A stretch of 64,000 nt of DNA, from the NCBI RefSeq assembly GCF_025127995.1, contig NZ_JAHLYP010000019.1, positions 61,177 to 125,176 on the forward strand. Reading direction: 5' to 3'. The DNA is from Synechococcus sp. CS-1332. Lineage in GTDB: Bacteria; Cyanobacteriota; Cyanobacteriia; PCC-6307; Cyanobiaceae. The notes under the pieces were generated by a model. That model did no database searches, was not told where the DNA came from, and saw only the letters and a program-made list of their open reading frames with translations. Both the position numbers and the translations under genes were made by a program. This document shows positions 24,446 to 33,873 of the stretch, one piece after another; the stretch's first letter is position 1, and each line of letters begins with the position of its first letter.

Positions 24446-25510
24446 TCAGCCCGCCAGGACGCCCAATCGGGCCAGGGACGCGCCATCGGCCACACCCGCG
24501 ATCACATCGGCCAGCAGGGGAGCCAGCACCGGCACCTGGGCGAAGGCACCGCCAAATCCGTTGAACACCCACAGGCCGGCCGCCCCCGGCAGCGGGCCCA
24601 CCAGGGGCAGCCCGTCGGTGCAGAAGGCCACAGGCACCTGCCGGTAGGGGCCCGGCAGGGCCGCCAGCAACGGGTCAAGTCCGGCCAGCCCCTGGCGCAG
24701 ATGCCCTTCCATGGCCGCCGTTTCCGGCGGCACACCGCTGTCCAGGCCCGGCCGCACCAGGCTGATCTGGCCCAGCAGCAACCCCTCCCCCCAGGGGGCG
24801 CAACCGGCATCGACGATCCAGCGTTCTTCCTGGAGCCCCGCCGCCGCCCCCTCCAGCTCCGGTCGTTGCCAATGGCGCGGTTGCACGATGCGGCGACCGG
24901 CAGCGTGCCGCCACCAGGGGCTGGCGAACCGTGGGGAAAGGCCGGGGCGCACCGGCAGGGCCAGCACCCCGGCCCAGCTGGCGAGGAGGCGGTCCGGCAA
25001 CGCGGGAGCGAGGGAGCGGCAACCGGCCCCTGCCGCCAGCACCACCTGCTCCGCCAGCAGGGGGCCTCCGGGCTCCAGCTCCAGCTGCCAGCCACCGGCG
25101 ACCGGTCGCGGCGGGGCCAGCACCCGCGCCCGCCGCAGCTCGACCCCGGCGGCCACCAGCACCCGGGGCAGGGCGGCCATCAGCACCGAACTGTCCACCT
25201 GGGCGAAGGGGGGTCGCAGCAGGGAGCTGCCCCAGCCGCCGCCGTGGAGGCGCAGACCGCAGCCCCGCCAGCCGAGGGGTCCATGGCGGCCCTGCAGCCG
25301 TCGCCAGCGCTCGGGGGCCTGGCGCAGCAGCGAACCGAGGCGACCGGGGGGCCCGGCCCACGAGGCCACCCCGCCGTAACTGAGAGCCGTGGCCGTGGCG
25401 TCCGCCGCATCGACGAGGGTCACCGGCAGTCCCCGCTCCACCAGCTCCAGGGCCAGCAGGCTGCCGGCCAGGCCGCCGCCCACGATGGTCAGACGGCCAG
25501 GGGCGGACAC
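24446..25510 (-). CDS. FAD-dependent oxidoreductase, DAO family
   Basis: 354 residues, GTG start. The N-terminal Rossmann dinucleotide motif RLTIVGGGLAGSLLALEL followed by an acidic strand end (VTLVDAAD) binds FAD. A C-terminal GLPLVGPLPGAAGLWVFNGFGG is the usual second FAD-contact block of glycine/D-amino-acid oxidase-like enzymes, with SYGGVASWAGPPGR after the first block. Substrate unknown. It starts 2 bases after the CyanoP stop and ends 20 bases before the HlyD start, so the four minus-strand genes from 26106 to 22882 form one likely operon. Confidence 0.82.
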   Translation of the reverse strand: MSAPGRLTIVGGGLAGSLLALELVERGLPVTLVDAADATATALSYGGVASWAGPPGRLGSLLRQAPERWRRLQGRHGPLGWRGCGLRLHGGGWGSSLLRPPFAQVDSSVLMAALPRVLVAAGVELRRARVLAPPRPVAGGWQLELEPGGPLLAEQVVLAAGAGCRSLAPALPDRLLASWAGVLALPVRPGLSPRFASPWWRHAAGRRIVQPRHWQRPELEGAAAGLQEERWIVDAGCAPWGEGLLLGQISLVRPGLDSGVPPETAAMEGHLRQGLAGLDPLLAALPGPYRQVPVAFCTDGLPLVGPLPGAAGLWVFNGFGGAFAQVPVLAPLLADVIAGVADGASLARLGVLAG

Positions 25511-25512
25511 CC

Positions 25513-26106
25513 CTAGATCTGCAGGGTGAAGGATCCGATCACCACGGCGAACAGATCCTTCACCTTGTTCCAGCGGGCTTCGTTGGTGCTGGCGGCAAAG
25601 GTGTAGAGCCGACCGCGGTCCACCACCACGGTGGCCAGCTCGTGGCGGTCCCGATCGGCCAGATGAACCGTGTATTCGAGGTCGTAGTACGTCCGGCCGC
25701 CCTGCTCCCGCTGGTGGGCCTCCACCAGTTCAGCGTCACGGCCGCTGCCCTCCGGTGAAATGACGCTGCGGCGCAGGGTCTCGCCCACCTCGACGGCACT
25801 TCCCAGCTGGCTGAGATCCCGGTCGGGGGTGACCTCGGACACCACCAGGCTGAGGGTTTCGTCGCTGTTGATCAGGTCATGGAAGACCACCTGGGGGCCA
25901 TCGCTGACCTGCACCCGGGTCCAGCCGGTGGGATAGAGGAAGGCATAGCGGCCATCCGGGCTCTGGAAGGAGTTCAGGCCCGCGGCGGCGGCGCTGCAGC
26001 CCACCAGCATCAAGGTCATCAGCAGGGCCGCGACCAGGGAGCCTCCCCAGCGGGAGCGCCCAGTGGCAGCGGGGGGAACGGGCTGGTGGGTGGCAGGGAA
26101 ACCCAT
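25513..26106 (-). CDS. psbP: PsbP-like lipoprotein of photosystem II (CyanoP)
   Basis: 197 residues from the ATG at 26106; an upstream ATG at 26154 would run into recR. Signal peptide [15 protein letters not shown] with a lipobox cysteine (~43), then the PsbP fold: [65 protein letters not shown] and [20 protein letters not shown]. CyanoP is a thylakoid-lumen lipoprotein linked to PSII assembly. Divergent from recR with 35 bases between. Confidence 0.92.
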   Translation of the reverse strand: MGFPATHQPVPPAATGRSRWGGSLVAALLMTLMLVGCSAAAAGLNSFQSPDGRYAFLYPTGWTRVQVSDGPQVVFHDLINSDETLSLVVSEVTPDRDLSQLGSAVEVGETLRRSVISPEGSGRDAELVEAHQREQGGRTYYDLEYTVHLADRDRHELATVVVDRGRLYTFAASTNEARWNKVKDLFAVVIGSFTLQI

Positions 26107-26141
26107 GGCACGGGGCGGGGCAGGGGAGCTGGCAGGAGCCG

Positions 26142-26813
26142 GTGCCATCCTCACCCGGCGCCCTGCCGGTCGCGAGTGGGCCGCCTAGATTCCCCCCACC
26201 TGCAACCGGTTCGCTGAGCGGTTTCACCCGACCCCTGGCCCGGCTGATCGACCAGTTCGAACGTCTTCCAGGCATCGGGCCCCGCACGGCCCAGCGGCTG
26301 GCCCTGCACCTGCTGCGCCAGCCGGAGGAGCAGATCCGCAGCTTCGCCGATGCCCTGCTGGCGGCCCGGAGCCAGGTGGGGCAATGCCGCCGCTGTTTCC
26401 ATCTTTCAGCCGAGGAGTTCTGCGAGATCTGCCGCAACGAGGAGCGGCGCAATGGCCAGATCTGTGTGGTGGCTGACTCCCGCGACCTGCTGGCGATGGA
26501 ACGCAGCCGCGAATTCCATGGCCACTACCACGTGCTGGGCGGACTGATCTCACCGATGGATGGCATCGGTCCGGAGCTGTTGCAGATCCAGCCACTGGTG
26601 GAGAGGGTCGACCGGGAGGGGGTCGTTGAGGTGATCCTGGCCCTGACCCCCAGCGTGGAGGGGGACACCACCAGCCTCTACCTGGCCCGGCTGCTCAAAC
26701 CCTTCACCAGCGTCACCCGCATCGCCTACGGACTGCCTGTGGGTGGCGAACTGGAGTACGCCGACGAGGTGACCCTGGCGCGGGCGTTTGAAGGACGCCG
26801 CCGGATGGAATGA
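26142..26813 (+). CDS. recR: Recombination protein RecR
   Basis: 223 residues from a GTG, the only plausible in-frame start; the conserved part begins about residue 28 ([20 protein letters not shown]). RecR works with RecFO in loading RecA at gaps. Helix-hairpin-helix [17 protein letters not shown], a four-cysteine zinc finger ([16 protein letters not shown]), and a Toprim domain ([47 protein letters not shown]) are all intact. The first ~27 residues look non-conserved, so translation may use a rare start further in. Confidence 0.95.
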   Translation: MPSSPGALPVASGPPRFPPPATGSLSGFTRPLARLIDQFERLPGIGPRTAQRLALHLLRQPEEQIRSFADALLAARSQVGQCRRCFHLSAEEFCEICRNEERRNGQICVVADSRDLLAMERSREFHGHYHVLGGLISPMDGIGPELLQIQPLVERVDREGVVEVILALTPSVEGDTTSLYLARLLKPFTSVTRIAYGLPVGGELEYADEVTLARAFEGRRRME

Positions 26814-26823
26814 ACCCCACGCC

Positions 26824-27732
26824 ATGACCGCCACCAGCCGCTACAGCTCCATCCCCCCCGCCGAACGGCTGCCGGACTGGATCCGTCGTCCCCTGGGTGA
26901 GGCCTCGGCCACCGAACGGGTGCAGGGGGTGGTCAAGGAGCAGCGGCTGCACACCATCTGCGAGGAGGGCCGCTGCCCCAACCGGGGCGAGTGCTACGCC
27001 GCCGGCACGGCCACCTTCCTGCTGGGCGGCCCCATCTGCACCCGCAGCTGCGCCTTCTGCCAGGTGGACAAGGGCAGGGCGCCGGTGCCCCTCGATGGGG
27101 GCGAAGCGGAGCGGGTGGCGGAGGCGGTACAGGCGCTCAGCCTGCGCTATGTGGTGCTCACCGCCGTGGCCCGCGACGACCTGGCCGACCACGGCGCCAG
27201 CCTCTTCACCGCGACCATCGCCGCGATCCGCCGCCGGGATCCGCAGGTGCTGATCGAGGTGCTCACCCCCGATTTCTGGGGCGGCCACCCCGACCCCGAG
27301 CAGGGCCGCCGGGCCCAGCGGCAACGGCTGGCAGCAGTGCTGGCGGCGGAGCCGGTGTGCTTCAACCACAACCTGGAGACGGTGGAGCGCCTGCAGGCGG
27401 AGGTGCGCCGCGGCGCCACCTATCGCCGTTCCCTGGAGCTGCTGGCCACCGCCCGGGAACTGGCGCCGGTGATTCCCACCAAATCCGGTCTGATGCTGGG
27501 GCTCGGCGAAACGGCCGCGGAGGTGGTGACCACCCTGGAGCACCTGCGGGCCGCCGGTTGCCAGCGACTCACCCTGGGCCAGTACCTGCGCCCCTCCCTG
27601 GCCCACATCCCCGTGGCCCGCTACTGGAGACCGGAGGAGTTCGAGGAGCTGGGCGCCATCGCCCGCGGCATGGGTTTTGCCCAGGTGCGGAGTGGCCCAT
27701 TGGTGCGCAGCAGCTACCACGCCGCCGGATGA
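26824..27732 (+). CDS. lipA: Lipoyl synthase LipA
   Basis: 302 residues from the ATG at 26824, 10 bases after recR; the open frame extends upstream from a TTG inside recR. Radical-SAM enzyme that inserts sulfur into octanoyl groups. The auxiliary cluster cysteines ([13 protein letters not shown]), the radical-[11 protein letters not shown] and the C-terminal VRSSYHA serine motif are all present, as is [15 protein letters not shown]. Many cyanobacteria carry two LipA copies; which one this is cannot be told here. Confidence 0.95.
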   Translation: MTATSRYSSIPPAERLPDWIRRPLGEASATERVQGVVKEQRLHTICEEGRCPNRGECYAAGTATFLLGGPICTRSCAFCQVDKGRAPVPLDGGEAERVAEAVQALSLRYVVLTAVARDDLADHGASLFTATIAAIRRRDPQVLIEVLTPDFWGGHPDPEQGRRAQRQRLAAVLAAEPVCFNHNLETVERLQAEVRRGATYRRSLELLATARELAPVIPTKSGLMLGLGETAAEVVTTLEHLRAAGCQRLTLGQYLRPSLAHIPVARYWRPEEFEELGAIARGMGFAQVRSGPLVRSSYHAAG

Positions 27733-27756
27733 GGCCCAACGCCCTGGCCGACGTTC

Positions 27757-28311
27757 TCAGAGACGCAGCAGGAACGCCTCCCGGCGGTGGAAGTCGGGCT
27801 CGGTCCCCGGATGGGCCAGGGCCCAGTAGCTGAGCCGCCCGCTGCGCTCCTCGATCACGCTGGTGATCCCCACCTGCAGCGGCACCGCCGCGGCGAGCCC
27901 CTGCGGCAGCAGCAGATCCAGGTGCAGGGTCAGCTCGCCAGCGTCGCGGACGACACGGTGGGGCGGCAGGTCGTAGCCGGGCTCGGGCCGCAGACCATCG
28001 CGATAATCCTCCAGCCGGTAAAGGTTCCAGTGGCCGGCCGGAGAAAGATTGAGCTCCCAGTACGGCCGCTCCCCCTTGACAGCCCAGAAGCACTCGAAAC
28101 AGGTCGTGGACCAGAGGCCGTCCTGGCGCGAGGGTGACGCGACCGGCGATGGCAGATGCACGGCCTCGATCGCTCCCCCCAGCCGAAAGCGGAGCTGGAG
28201 GCGCGCGTCCACGCGGCTGATCTCGCCCCCGAGCTGGACGGCCGGCGACGCCGTGCCGCCATCAAAGGGGCACAGCTCAAAGCGATGGCAAACGGGCTCA
28301 ACCATCAGCAC
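27757..28311 (-). CDS. DOMON-like domain protein
   Basis: 184 residues; ATGs at 28311 and 28305, both overlapping the stop of the kinase gene upstream (ATGCTGATG), so the two are coupled. The sequence has the all-beta pattern of cyanobacterial single DOMON-like proteins: LQLRFRLGGAIEAVHLP, DGLWSTTCFECFWA, YWELNLSPAGHWNLYRLEDY and the end SYWALAHPGTEPDFHRREAF. DOMON folds bind heme or sugars in other families; the ligand here is unknown. Convergent with lipA, 24 bases apart. Confidence 0.78.
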   Translation of the reverse strand: MLMVEPVCHRFELCPFDGGTASPAVQLGGEISRVDARLQLRFRLGGAIEAVHLPSPVASPSRQDGLWSTTCFECFWAVKGERPYWELNLSPAGHWNLYRLEDYRDGLRPEPGYDLPPHRVVRDAGELTLHLDLLLPQGLAAAVPLQVGITSVIEERSGRLSYWALAHPGTEPDFHRREAFLLRL

Positions 28312-29444
28312 CCGGGGGCAAGGCCGGCCCTGAGATCACCGATCAGGTCCAGGATCCGATCCTCCTGGGCCTCGATGCTCTCGGTGAGCCGGAACTGCAC
28401 CAGAGCGCGCTGCAGATTGTGGTCCGGACGGTCCGTCTTGAAATAAACATTGCCAGCCAGATGATCGGTGAAGAAACGCAGGCCGAGTTCAAAACTGATC
28501 AGGCGAATGGCCACATAGAGATGCTCATAATCCGCGGCGGTCAGGAAACCTGAGGCGGCGGCCAGATAGCCGCTGAGCACCTCGCGGCAAAGGTGGATGT
28601 CGAAATGGACAGCCTCCAGATCCGCCGTTTCCTCCCCCAGGGGATTGCAACAGGAGCGCAGGCAGTCACCGATGTCGTAATGAATCAGTCCAGGCTTCAC
28701 CGTGTCGAGGTCCACCAGGGCACAGGCCCGACCGGAGCAGGCCTCCATCATCACGTTGTTGACCTTGGGATCCCCGTGGATCGGGCGCAGCCGCAACTGG
28801 CCGCTGACCCTGGCCGCCTCCAGCACCGAAGCAAACTCCCGGCGCTCTTCCACGAAGGCCAGGCAGTGCAACTCCCCATCCCCCGCAGCGGCCGGCGCGT
28901 TGGCCAGCACGCCGTCGTAGTGCTCCAGATACCGGGGTGTGACATGAAAACCCTCCAGGGTGTCGGCCAGCCCTGCAGCGGGAAGATCACTGATCAGATG
29001 GTGGAAGAGGCCCAACCCGAAGCCCACCTCCCTGGCCTGCTCAGCGCTGGCCACCACATCGAAGCTTTGGGAGGATTCGATGAAGGTGATCAGGCGCCAG
29101 AAACCACCGTCCCGTTCCACCCAGGGACGCTGATCTGCCCGGCTCAGCAACACCCGGGGGTGCTCCCAGCGGCGCTCACCCAGCAGAGCACAGCCCTGGG
29201 TCATTCGCGCCTCCACATGCTCCGCGATGGCGACCATGTTGGCCATCACCAGTTCGGGCTGCACAAACACCGTCCGGTTCAGGCGCTGGAGCACAAAGCG
29301 CTGCAACGGGTCCCCATCGCAGACGACCAGGTAAGTATCGTTGACATTGCCGTTGCCAAGGGGCTCCAGATCAAGGATCGGTCCTGGAAGTTCGAACGTC
29401 GCGGCAATCGCAGCCAGCTCGCCAGTGGCATCCCCCAGGGTCAT
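28305..29444 (-). CDS. Phosphotransferase-fold kinase, N-acetylhexosamine 1-kinase-like
   Basis: 379 residues from the ATG at 29444 (another ATG at 29456; the frame runs to 29567 without support). The aminoglycoside-phosphotransferase fold is clear: LEPLGNGNVNDTYLVV (glycine-rich loop), FVLQRLNRTVF with the ATP-site region, catalytic loop RPIHGDPKVNNVM and metal-binding VDLDTVKPGLIHYDIGD. The wording of these motifs fits NahK-like sugar kinases better than antibiotic kinases. Coupled to the DOMON-like gene, which hints at a sugar-related role for both. Confidence 0.8.
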   Translation of the reverse strand: MTLGDATGELAAIAATFELPGPILDLEPLGNGNVNDTYLVVCDGDPLQRFVLQRLNRTVFVQPELVMANMVAIAEHVEARMTQGCALLGERRWEHPRVLLSRADQRPWVERDGGFWRLITFIESSQSFDVVASAEQAREVGFGLGLFHHLISDLPAAGLADTLEGFHVTPRYLEHYDGVLANAPAAAGDGELHCLAFVEERREFASVLEAARVSGQLRLRPIHGDPKVNNVMMEACSGRACALVDLDTVKPGLIHYDIGDCLRSCCNPLGEETADLEAVHFDIHLCREVLSGYLAAASGFLTAADYEHLYVAIRLISFELGLRFFTDHLAGNVYFKTDRPDHNLQRALVQFRLTESIEAQEDRILDLIGDLRAGLAPGC

Positions 29445-29850
29445 GGCTGGCCGCATCGTTGGCGTCGCTGCGGATGATCGCATGCCGTCACGCGTGGCCA
29501 ATGCCGGCCATTCTTTGCCGCCCTGATGCAGCAGAAACGCGGCGCCATGGTCACCGGCGTGATCCACGCCTGATTCCAGTTCCGATGTGGAGCAGGCCTT
29601 TCGTCACCTGGCCGCCTCGAGAGATCGGCTAGTTCCCAGGGAACTCCAGGGCCAAAAAGCGCCAGAGAGAAGGACCTCGGAAGCCGCGTGCCCACTGGCA
29701 ACGTGCGGATGACAGTGGAGTCCACCGATCCGGCCCTGGCCTGGCTGGTCACCTGGGTGGAGACCCTGCTGCTGCGGCTCTGGTTCCCCATCGGTGCTGG
29801 CCAGGGCGATGCAAGGCTGAGCCGCTGCCCCCCTGGGATCCCTCGCCCCG
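29445..29850. other. Intergenic region upstream of the nuclease gene
   Basis: About 400 bases between divergent genes. It must carry promoters for the kinase pair and the nuclease. A plus-strand open frame from 29688 (Leu/Trp-rich start) overlaps the nuclease gene in another frame and is not convincing. No repeat or strong hairpin seen. Confidence 0.4.
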
Positions 29851-30375
29851 ATGCTCGGCCTCCGGCTGCCGCTGTCACTGCTGATCGCGCTGGGCCTGGG
29901 TCTGCAATGGGCAGCCTGGGCTGCACCGGCGTTCCAGGCCACGGTGCTCTCCATTGGCGACGGCGACACCCTGCGGGTCAGCAACGGCCAGCAGCGGATC
30001 ACGATCCGGCTGGCCTGCATCGACGCCCCCGAGATGGCCCAGAGCCCCCACGGCCAGCAGGCGCGGCAAGCCCTCCAGATGCGCCTGGCCGTGGGGCGTC
30101 CGGTGACGATCCAACCCCAGAGCATCGACCGGTATGGGCGGACGGTGGCTGAAGTGATCAGCGACACCAACGTCAACCTGGCCCTGGTGGAGGACGGTCT
30201 GGCCTTCGCCTACCTCCGTTACTTGGGCACCTGCGACGCGGCGGCCTACCTGGAGGCCGAGCAGCGGGCCCGTCGGCATCGGTTCGGCGTCTGGCGGGTG
30301 CCAGGTGGCCTGACCCGGCCCTGGGACTTCCGGCGAGGTCGCCGTTCCGCCCGGATCCCGGATGGCACCATTTAG
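29851..30375 (+). CDS. Secreted thermonuclease-like (SNase) nuclease
   Basis: 174 residues, ATG start. Signal peptide LPLSLLIALGLGLQWAAWA, then a staphylococcal-nuclease OB-fold: VLSIGDGDTLRVSNG, ITIRLACIDAPEMAQ with the catalytic arginine, DRYGRTVAEVI with the second arginine, and LALVEDGLAFAYLRY. The acidic residues for calcium binding are present. Probably degrades nucleic acids outside the plasma membrane, which fits the extracellular nuclease domain of the giant protein at 40.7 kb. Confidence 0.9.
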   Translation: MLGLRLPLSLLIALGLGLQWAAWAAPAFQATVLSIGDGDTLRVSNGQQRITIRLACIDAPEMAQSPHGQQARQALQMRLAVGRPVTIQPQSIDRYGRTVAEVISDTNVNLALVEDGLAFAYLRYLGTCDAAAYLEAEQRARRHRFGVWRVPGGLTRPWDFRRGRRSARIPDGTI

Positions 30376-30402
30376 CGTGTTGATGCCACCAGGTGGCTGG
30401 CC

Positions 30403-33156
30403 ATGCTCCCTCCCGAGTCCACGGCCTGGCAGACCCTCTCGGTGCCCGAGTGTCTGCGCCGGCTCGGGGTCGATGCCCAGGGACTGAGCGACGCCAGTGC
30501 GGCCGAACGCCTGGCCCGCACAGGTCCCAACCGGCTGGCGCTACCGCGGGGCCCTAGCCGCTGGCGGATCCTGCTGGACCAGTTCAGCAACGTGATGCTG
30601 GTCCTGCTGCTGGCGGTGGCGGCCGTGTCCGCCGGGCTGGCCGTGCTGGATCACGCCGTCCCCAAGGACGCGATCGCCATCCTGCTGATCGTGGCCCTCA
30701 CCACCCTGCTGGGCTACCTGCAGGAGAGCCAGGCGCTATTGGCCCTGCGCAGCCTGCTGAACCTGGCCCAACCCCTGGCCCGCGTCCGCCGCAGTGGACA
30801 CTGGCAACGCCTCCCCAGTGACCAGCTGGTGCCGGGGGACCTGATCCGACTGGAGAGCGGCGATCGGGTGCCCGCCGATGCACGGCTGCTGGAGGGCAGA
30901 GAACTCGGGCTGCAGGAGGCCGCGCTCACCGGCGAGGCCGAACTGGTGAGCAAATGGCCCGAAGCGCTGCTGGCTGCCGACACGCCGGTGGTGGAGCGGA
31001 GCAACTGCCTGTTCCTCGGCAGCGAGGTGGGGCGGGGGCGGGGGCTGGCCGTGGTGACCGCCACGGGCATGGCCACCGTGCTGGGCGGCATCGCCACCTT
31101 GATCCACACCGCCCGTCCCGAGCCGACGCCTCTGCAGAAGCGATTGGCGGACCTCTCCGGCCAGCTGGTGGCCTGGGCCCTGGCCCTGGTGGCGGCGGTG
31201 GTGCTGGGCGGCTGGCTGCTGGGCGGCTCTCCCCTGGGCCTGCTGGAGCTGGCCCTGTCCACCGCCGTGGCGATCGTGCCGGAGGGGCTGCCGGCCGTGA
31301 TCACGGTGAGCCTGGCGATCGGCACCCGGAGGATGGTGCGGCGGGCCGCCCTGATCCGCCATCTGCCGGCGGTGGAAGCCCTGGGCACCATCACCGTCAT
31401 CTGCACCGACAAAACCGGCACCCTCACCCAGAACCGCCAGGTGGTGGTGGAGCTCCGCTGCGGCACCCAGGCCCTGGAGCTCAACGAGAATGGCTTCGGG
31501 TTCAGGGAGCTGGCGCCGCCGCCCGGGGCCGGGGCCGGGATCAGCCCTGGGAACGTGGATCTCCTGCTCCAGGCCGGCGTGCTCTGCAACGACGCCGAAA
31601 CAGGGCAGCAGGGAGGGGTGGGGGATCCCACCGAGCTGGCCCTGCTGGAGGCCGCTGCCAAGGCTGGCCTGGACGGATCCGATCTGCGTGCGAAGCACCG
31701 CCGCCTGGCGGAGATTCCCTTCCGCGCCGAGCGCCAGAGAATGGCGGTCTGGGTGGAGGACCGGGACGGCAACCTGACGGCGGCCTTGGGTGCAGTCCCG
31801 TTCGGATCCTCTCCGGGAGAGGGGTCCCACCTGCTGATCGTCAAGGGAGCCCCGGAGGCGATCCTGCACGACTGCGATCGCTGGCTGGATGGTGCGGGGG
31901 CGAGGACCCTCACGCCGGACCAGCGGGACTGGTGGCTGGCGGAAGCGCGGGGACTGGCCTCCTGCGGCCTGCGGGTGCTGGCCTTCGCCTGCAGTCCGGA
32001 GCATCAGGGGCCGGAAGCCGACATGGGGGCCCTGGTGCTGGTCGGCCTGATGGGGCAGCGCGATCCGCCCCGCCTGGAGGTGTCCGCTGCCGTGGCCCGC
32101 TGCCATGGGGCGGGCATCCGGCCGGTGATGGTCACCGGCGACCATCCCCTCACGGCGCGCTCCATCAGCACGGCCATCGGCCTGGCCGAAGCGGGCAGCC
32201 CGATCGCGCTGGGTCCGGAGCTGGAGGGCCTCGACGACGGGGCGCTCGATGCGCTGGTGCGACGCACCAGCCTGTTCGCCCGGGTGCTGCCGGAGCAGAA
32301 GCTCCGGATCGTGCGGGCCCTGCAGGGCACGGGTGCGGTGGTGGCTATGACCGGTGACGGGGTCAACGATGCCCCGGCCCTGCGCCAGGCCCACATCGGG
32401 GTGGCCATGGGCATCAGCGGCTCGGACGTGAGCCGGGAGGCGGCCGATGTGGTGCTGCTCGACGACAACTTCGCCACGATCGTCAAAGCCGTGGAGGAGG
32501 GGCGTCAGGTGTACGCCAACATCCGCCGCTTCGTGCGCTTCATCCTCGGCTGCAACCTGGGCGAACTGATCACCATCGGCTCGGCACCGCTGCTGGGTCT
32601 GGCCCTGACACCCCTGCAGATCCTCTGGATCAACCTGGTGACCGACGGCCTGCCGGCCCTGGCCCTGGCCCTGGGTCCACCCGGGGAGGATCTGATGCAC
32701 CAGCCGCCGATCGAACCCGGCGAATCGCTCTTTGCCCGCGGACTGGGCAGCGCCATCCTGCGCATCGGGCTGGTGTTCGGGGCCCTGGTGGTGGCGTTGA
32801 TGCTGGTGGCCTCCCGCCTCGGACATCCTTGGCAGACGATGGCCTTCACCACCCTCTGCCTGGCCCAGCTGGGCCATGCCCTTTCGGCCGGCAGCGATCG
32901 GCCCCTGTGGCGCACCCCTCCCCTTTCAAACCCCTGGCTGCTGGGCGCGGTGCTGGCCACCGCCGCCCTGCAGCTGACGCTCCTCTACGTGGCGCCGATG
33001 GCCCGGTTCCTCGGGGTCACCGCTCTTTCGGCCATCGATCTGGCGGCCTGCGCAGGGGTGAGCCTGGCCTTCGTGGGCTACCTGGAGCTGGAGAAGGGGC
33101 TCGCCCAGGTTCTGCGCCATGCTGGCCATTCACCCCACCCCCGCACCAGCGCATGA
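30403..33156 (+). CDS. P-type cation-transporting ATPase (type II, calcium/PMA-like)
   Basis: 917 residues, ATG start. N-terminal cation-ATPase domain (LSDASAAERLARTGPNRLAL), actuator motif LTGEAE, membrane motif VPEGLPAVITVSLAIG, phosphorylation site ICTDKTGTLTQN (D336), nucleotide-binding region, TGDGVNDAPALRQAHIG hinge and ten helices in all, with GELITIGSAPLLGLALTPLQI and NLVTDGLPALALAL. The layout fits type II Ca2+ or monovalent-cation pumps of the PacL/Pma1 class. Ion selectivity is not resolved. Its stop overlaps a Nif11 gene start. Confidence 0.92.
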   Translation: MLPPESTAWQTLSVPECLRRLGVDAQGLSDASAAERLARTGPNRLALPRGPSRWRILLDQFSNVMLVLLLAVAAVSAGLAVLDHAVPKDAIAILLIVALTTLLGYLQESQALLALRSLLNLAQPLARVRRSGHWQRLPSDQLVPGDLIRLESGDRVPADARLLEGRELGLQEAALTGEAELVSKWPEALLAADTPVVERSNCLFLGSEVGRGRGLAVVTATGMATVLGGIATLIHTARPEPTPLQKRLADLSGQLVAWALALVAAVVLGGWLLGGSPLGLLELALSTAVAIVPEGLPAVITVSLAIGTRRMVRRAALIRHLPAVEALGTITVICTDKTGTLTQNRQVVVELRCGTQALELNENGFGFRELAPPPGAGAGISPGNVDLLLQAGVLCNDAETGQQGGVGDPTELALLEAAAKAGLDGSDLRAKHRRLAEIPFRAERQRMAVWVEDRDGNLTAALGAVPFGSSPGEGSHLLIVKGAPEAILHDCDRWLDGAGARTLTPDQRDWWLAEARGLASCGLRVLAFACSPEHQGPEADMGALVLVGLMGQRDPPRLEVSAAVARCHGAGIRPVMVTGDHPLTARSISTAIGLAEAGSPIALGPELEGLDDGALDALVRRTSLFARVLPEQKLRIVRALQGTGAVVAMTGDGVNDAPALRQAHIGVAMGISGSDVSREAADVVLLDDNFATIVKAVEEGRQVYANIRRFVRFILGCNLGELITIGSAPLLGLALTPLQILWINLVTDGLPALALALGPPGEDLMHQPPIEPGESLFARGLGSAILRIGLVFGALVVALMLVASRLGHPWQTMAFTTLCLAQLGHALSAGSDRPLWRTPPLSNPWLLGAVLATAALQLTLLYVAPMARFLGVTALSAIDLAACAGVSLAFVGYLELEKGLAQVLRHAGHSPHPRTSA

Positions 33157-33368
33157 GCCTCGATCAGGCGCGCTCCTTCCTGGCCCGGATGCAGGACGAC
33201 GAGGCCCTGCGCGGCCAGGTGCTGGCCGCCGCCACGGCCGACGACGTGGCCCAGATCGCCGCCGGCAAGGGCTTCGACTTCTCGGGTGATGAGCTGCTGC
33301 GGCTGTCGGGGAAGAAGGTGGGCCGGGTCACGGTGACCAAGCAGGACATCCCCGGGGAATACAACTGA
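33153..33368 (+). CDS. Nif11-like peptide, coupled to the P-type ATPase
   Basis: 71 residues; the ATG lies in the ATPase stop (ATGA). The sequence is a Nif11 domain: SLDQARSFLARMQDDEALRGQ, split from VLAAATADDVAQIAAGKGFDFSGDEL, with the usual spacing of two helices. Nif11 domains serve as leaders of ribosomally made peptides in cyanobacteria, but here the ~20-residue tail lacks Cys, Ser and Thr runs and a GG site, so it looks like a stand-alone Nif11 protein, not a lanthipeptide precursor. Ends 11 bases from a convergent cupin gene. Confidence 0.88.
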   Translation: MSLDQARSFLARMQDDEALRGQVLAAATADDVAQIAAGKGFDFSGDELLRLSGKKVGRVTVTKQDIPGEYN

Positions 33369-33378
33369 TCGGAGCTGG

Positions 33379-33801
33379 CTAGGCCACCGCCAGACGCCGC
33401 CACTGGCTGCGCAGTTGGGGCGGCACCGGCAGGGGCCGGTAGTCACGCGGATCACTGGGGCCATGGCGCAGCACGGCGTTGACCAGCAGGGCGGGGATCC
33501 GGCCCCTGTTGATGGCGCCGTGGGGCACCCCGGGGGGAATGCGGACCCAGAGGCCTTCGTCCTCCCGCAGCGTGATGCGACGGAGCTGGCGGTTCTGCAG
33601 CACCACCAGATCGATCGATCCGCGCAGCACGAGCAGCTGATCGGTCTGGAAGCGGTGGCAGAAAAGTTCAAAGGAGTCGCCGCTGGCGATCTCGGCGATC
33701 AGGGTTTCGTCGCTGGCGCGGGGGGCGGAGAAAACCGCTTCGCCGTGTAGCGAACGCTCCATGGGAAGCAGTTCGACGTTGCGGGACAGGGCCATAACCA
33801 T
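33379..33801 (-). CDS. Cupin-domain protein
   Basis: 140 residues (ATG at 33801 or at 33795). Single small barrel with FELFCHRFQTDQLLVLRGSIDLVVLQN, LWVRIPPGVPHGAINRG and the closing ALLVNAVLRHGPSDPRDY. The second cupin motif histidine (PHGAI) is present, while the first motif lacks the usual H-x-H, so metal binding is doubtful. Similar single-cupin proteins are common in Synechococcus; function unknown. Convergent with the Nif11 gene. Confidence 0.75.
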   Translation of the reverse strand: MVMALSRNVELLPMERSLHGEAVFSAPRASDETLIAEIASGDSFELFCHRFQTDQLLVLRGSIDLVVLQNRQLRRITLREDEGLWVRIPPGVPHGAINRGRIPALLVNAVLRHGPSDPRDYRPLPVPPQLRSQWRRLAVA

Positions 33802-33873
33802 CGCAGCAATTGGTTTAACTTTCGCGACCTTTTGCTGGATGATCGTCGTATCGGCTACCGACAGGTGGCGCTG

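Noticed and set aside
29688..30152. Plus-strand frame starting in the gap before the SNase gene
   Set aside because: Continues inside the SNase gene in the wrong frame; the Leu/Trp-rich start alone is not convincing.
30736..32877. 713-codon minus-strand frame opposite the P-type ATPase
   Set aside because: Gln/His/Gly-rich shadow of a gene with intact P-type ATPase motifs.
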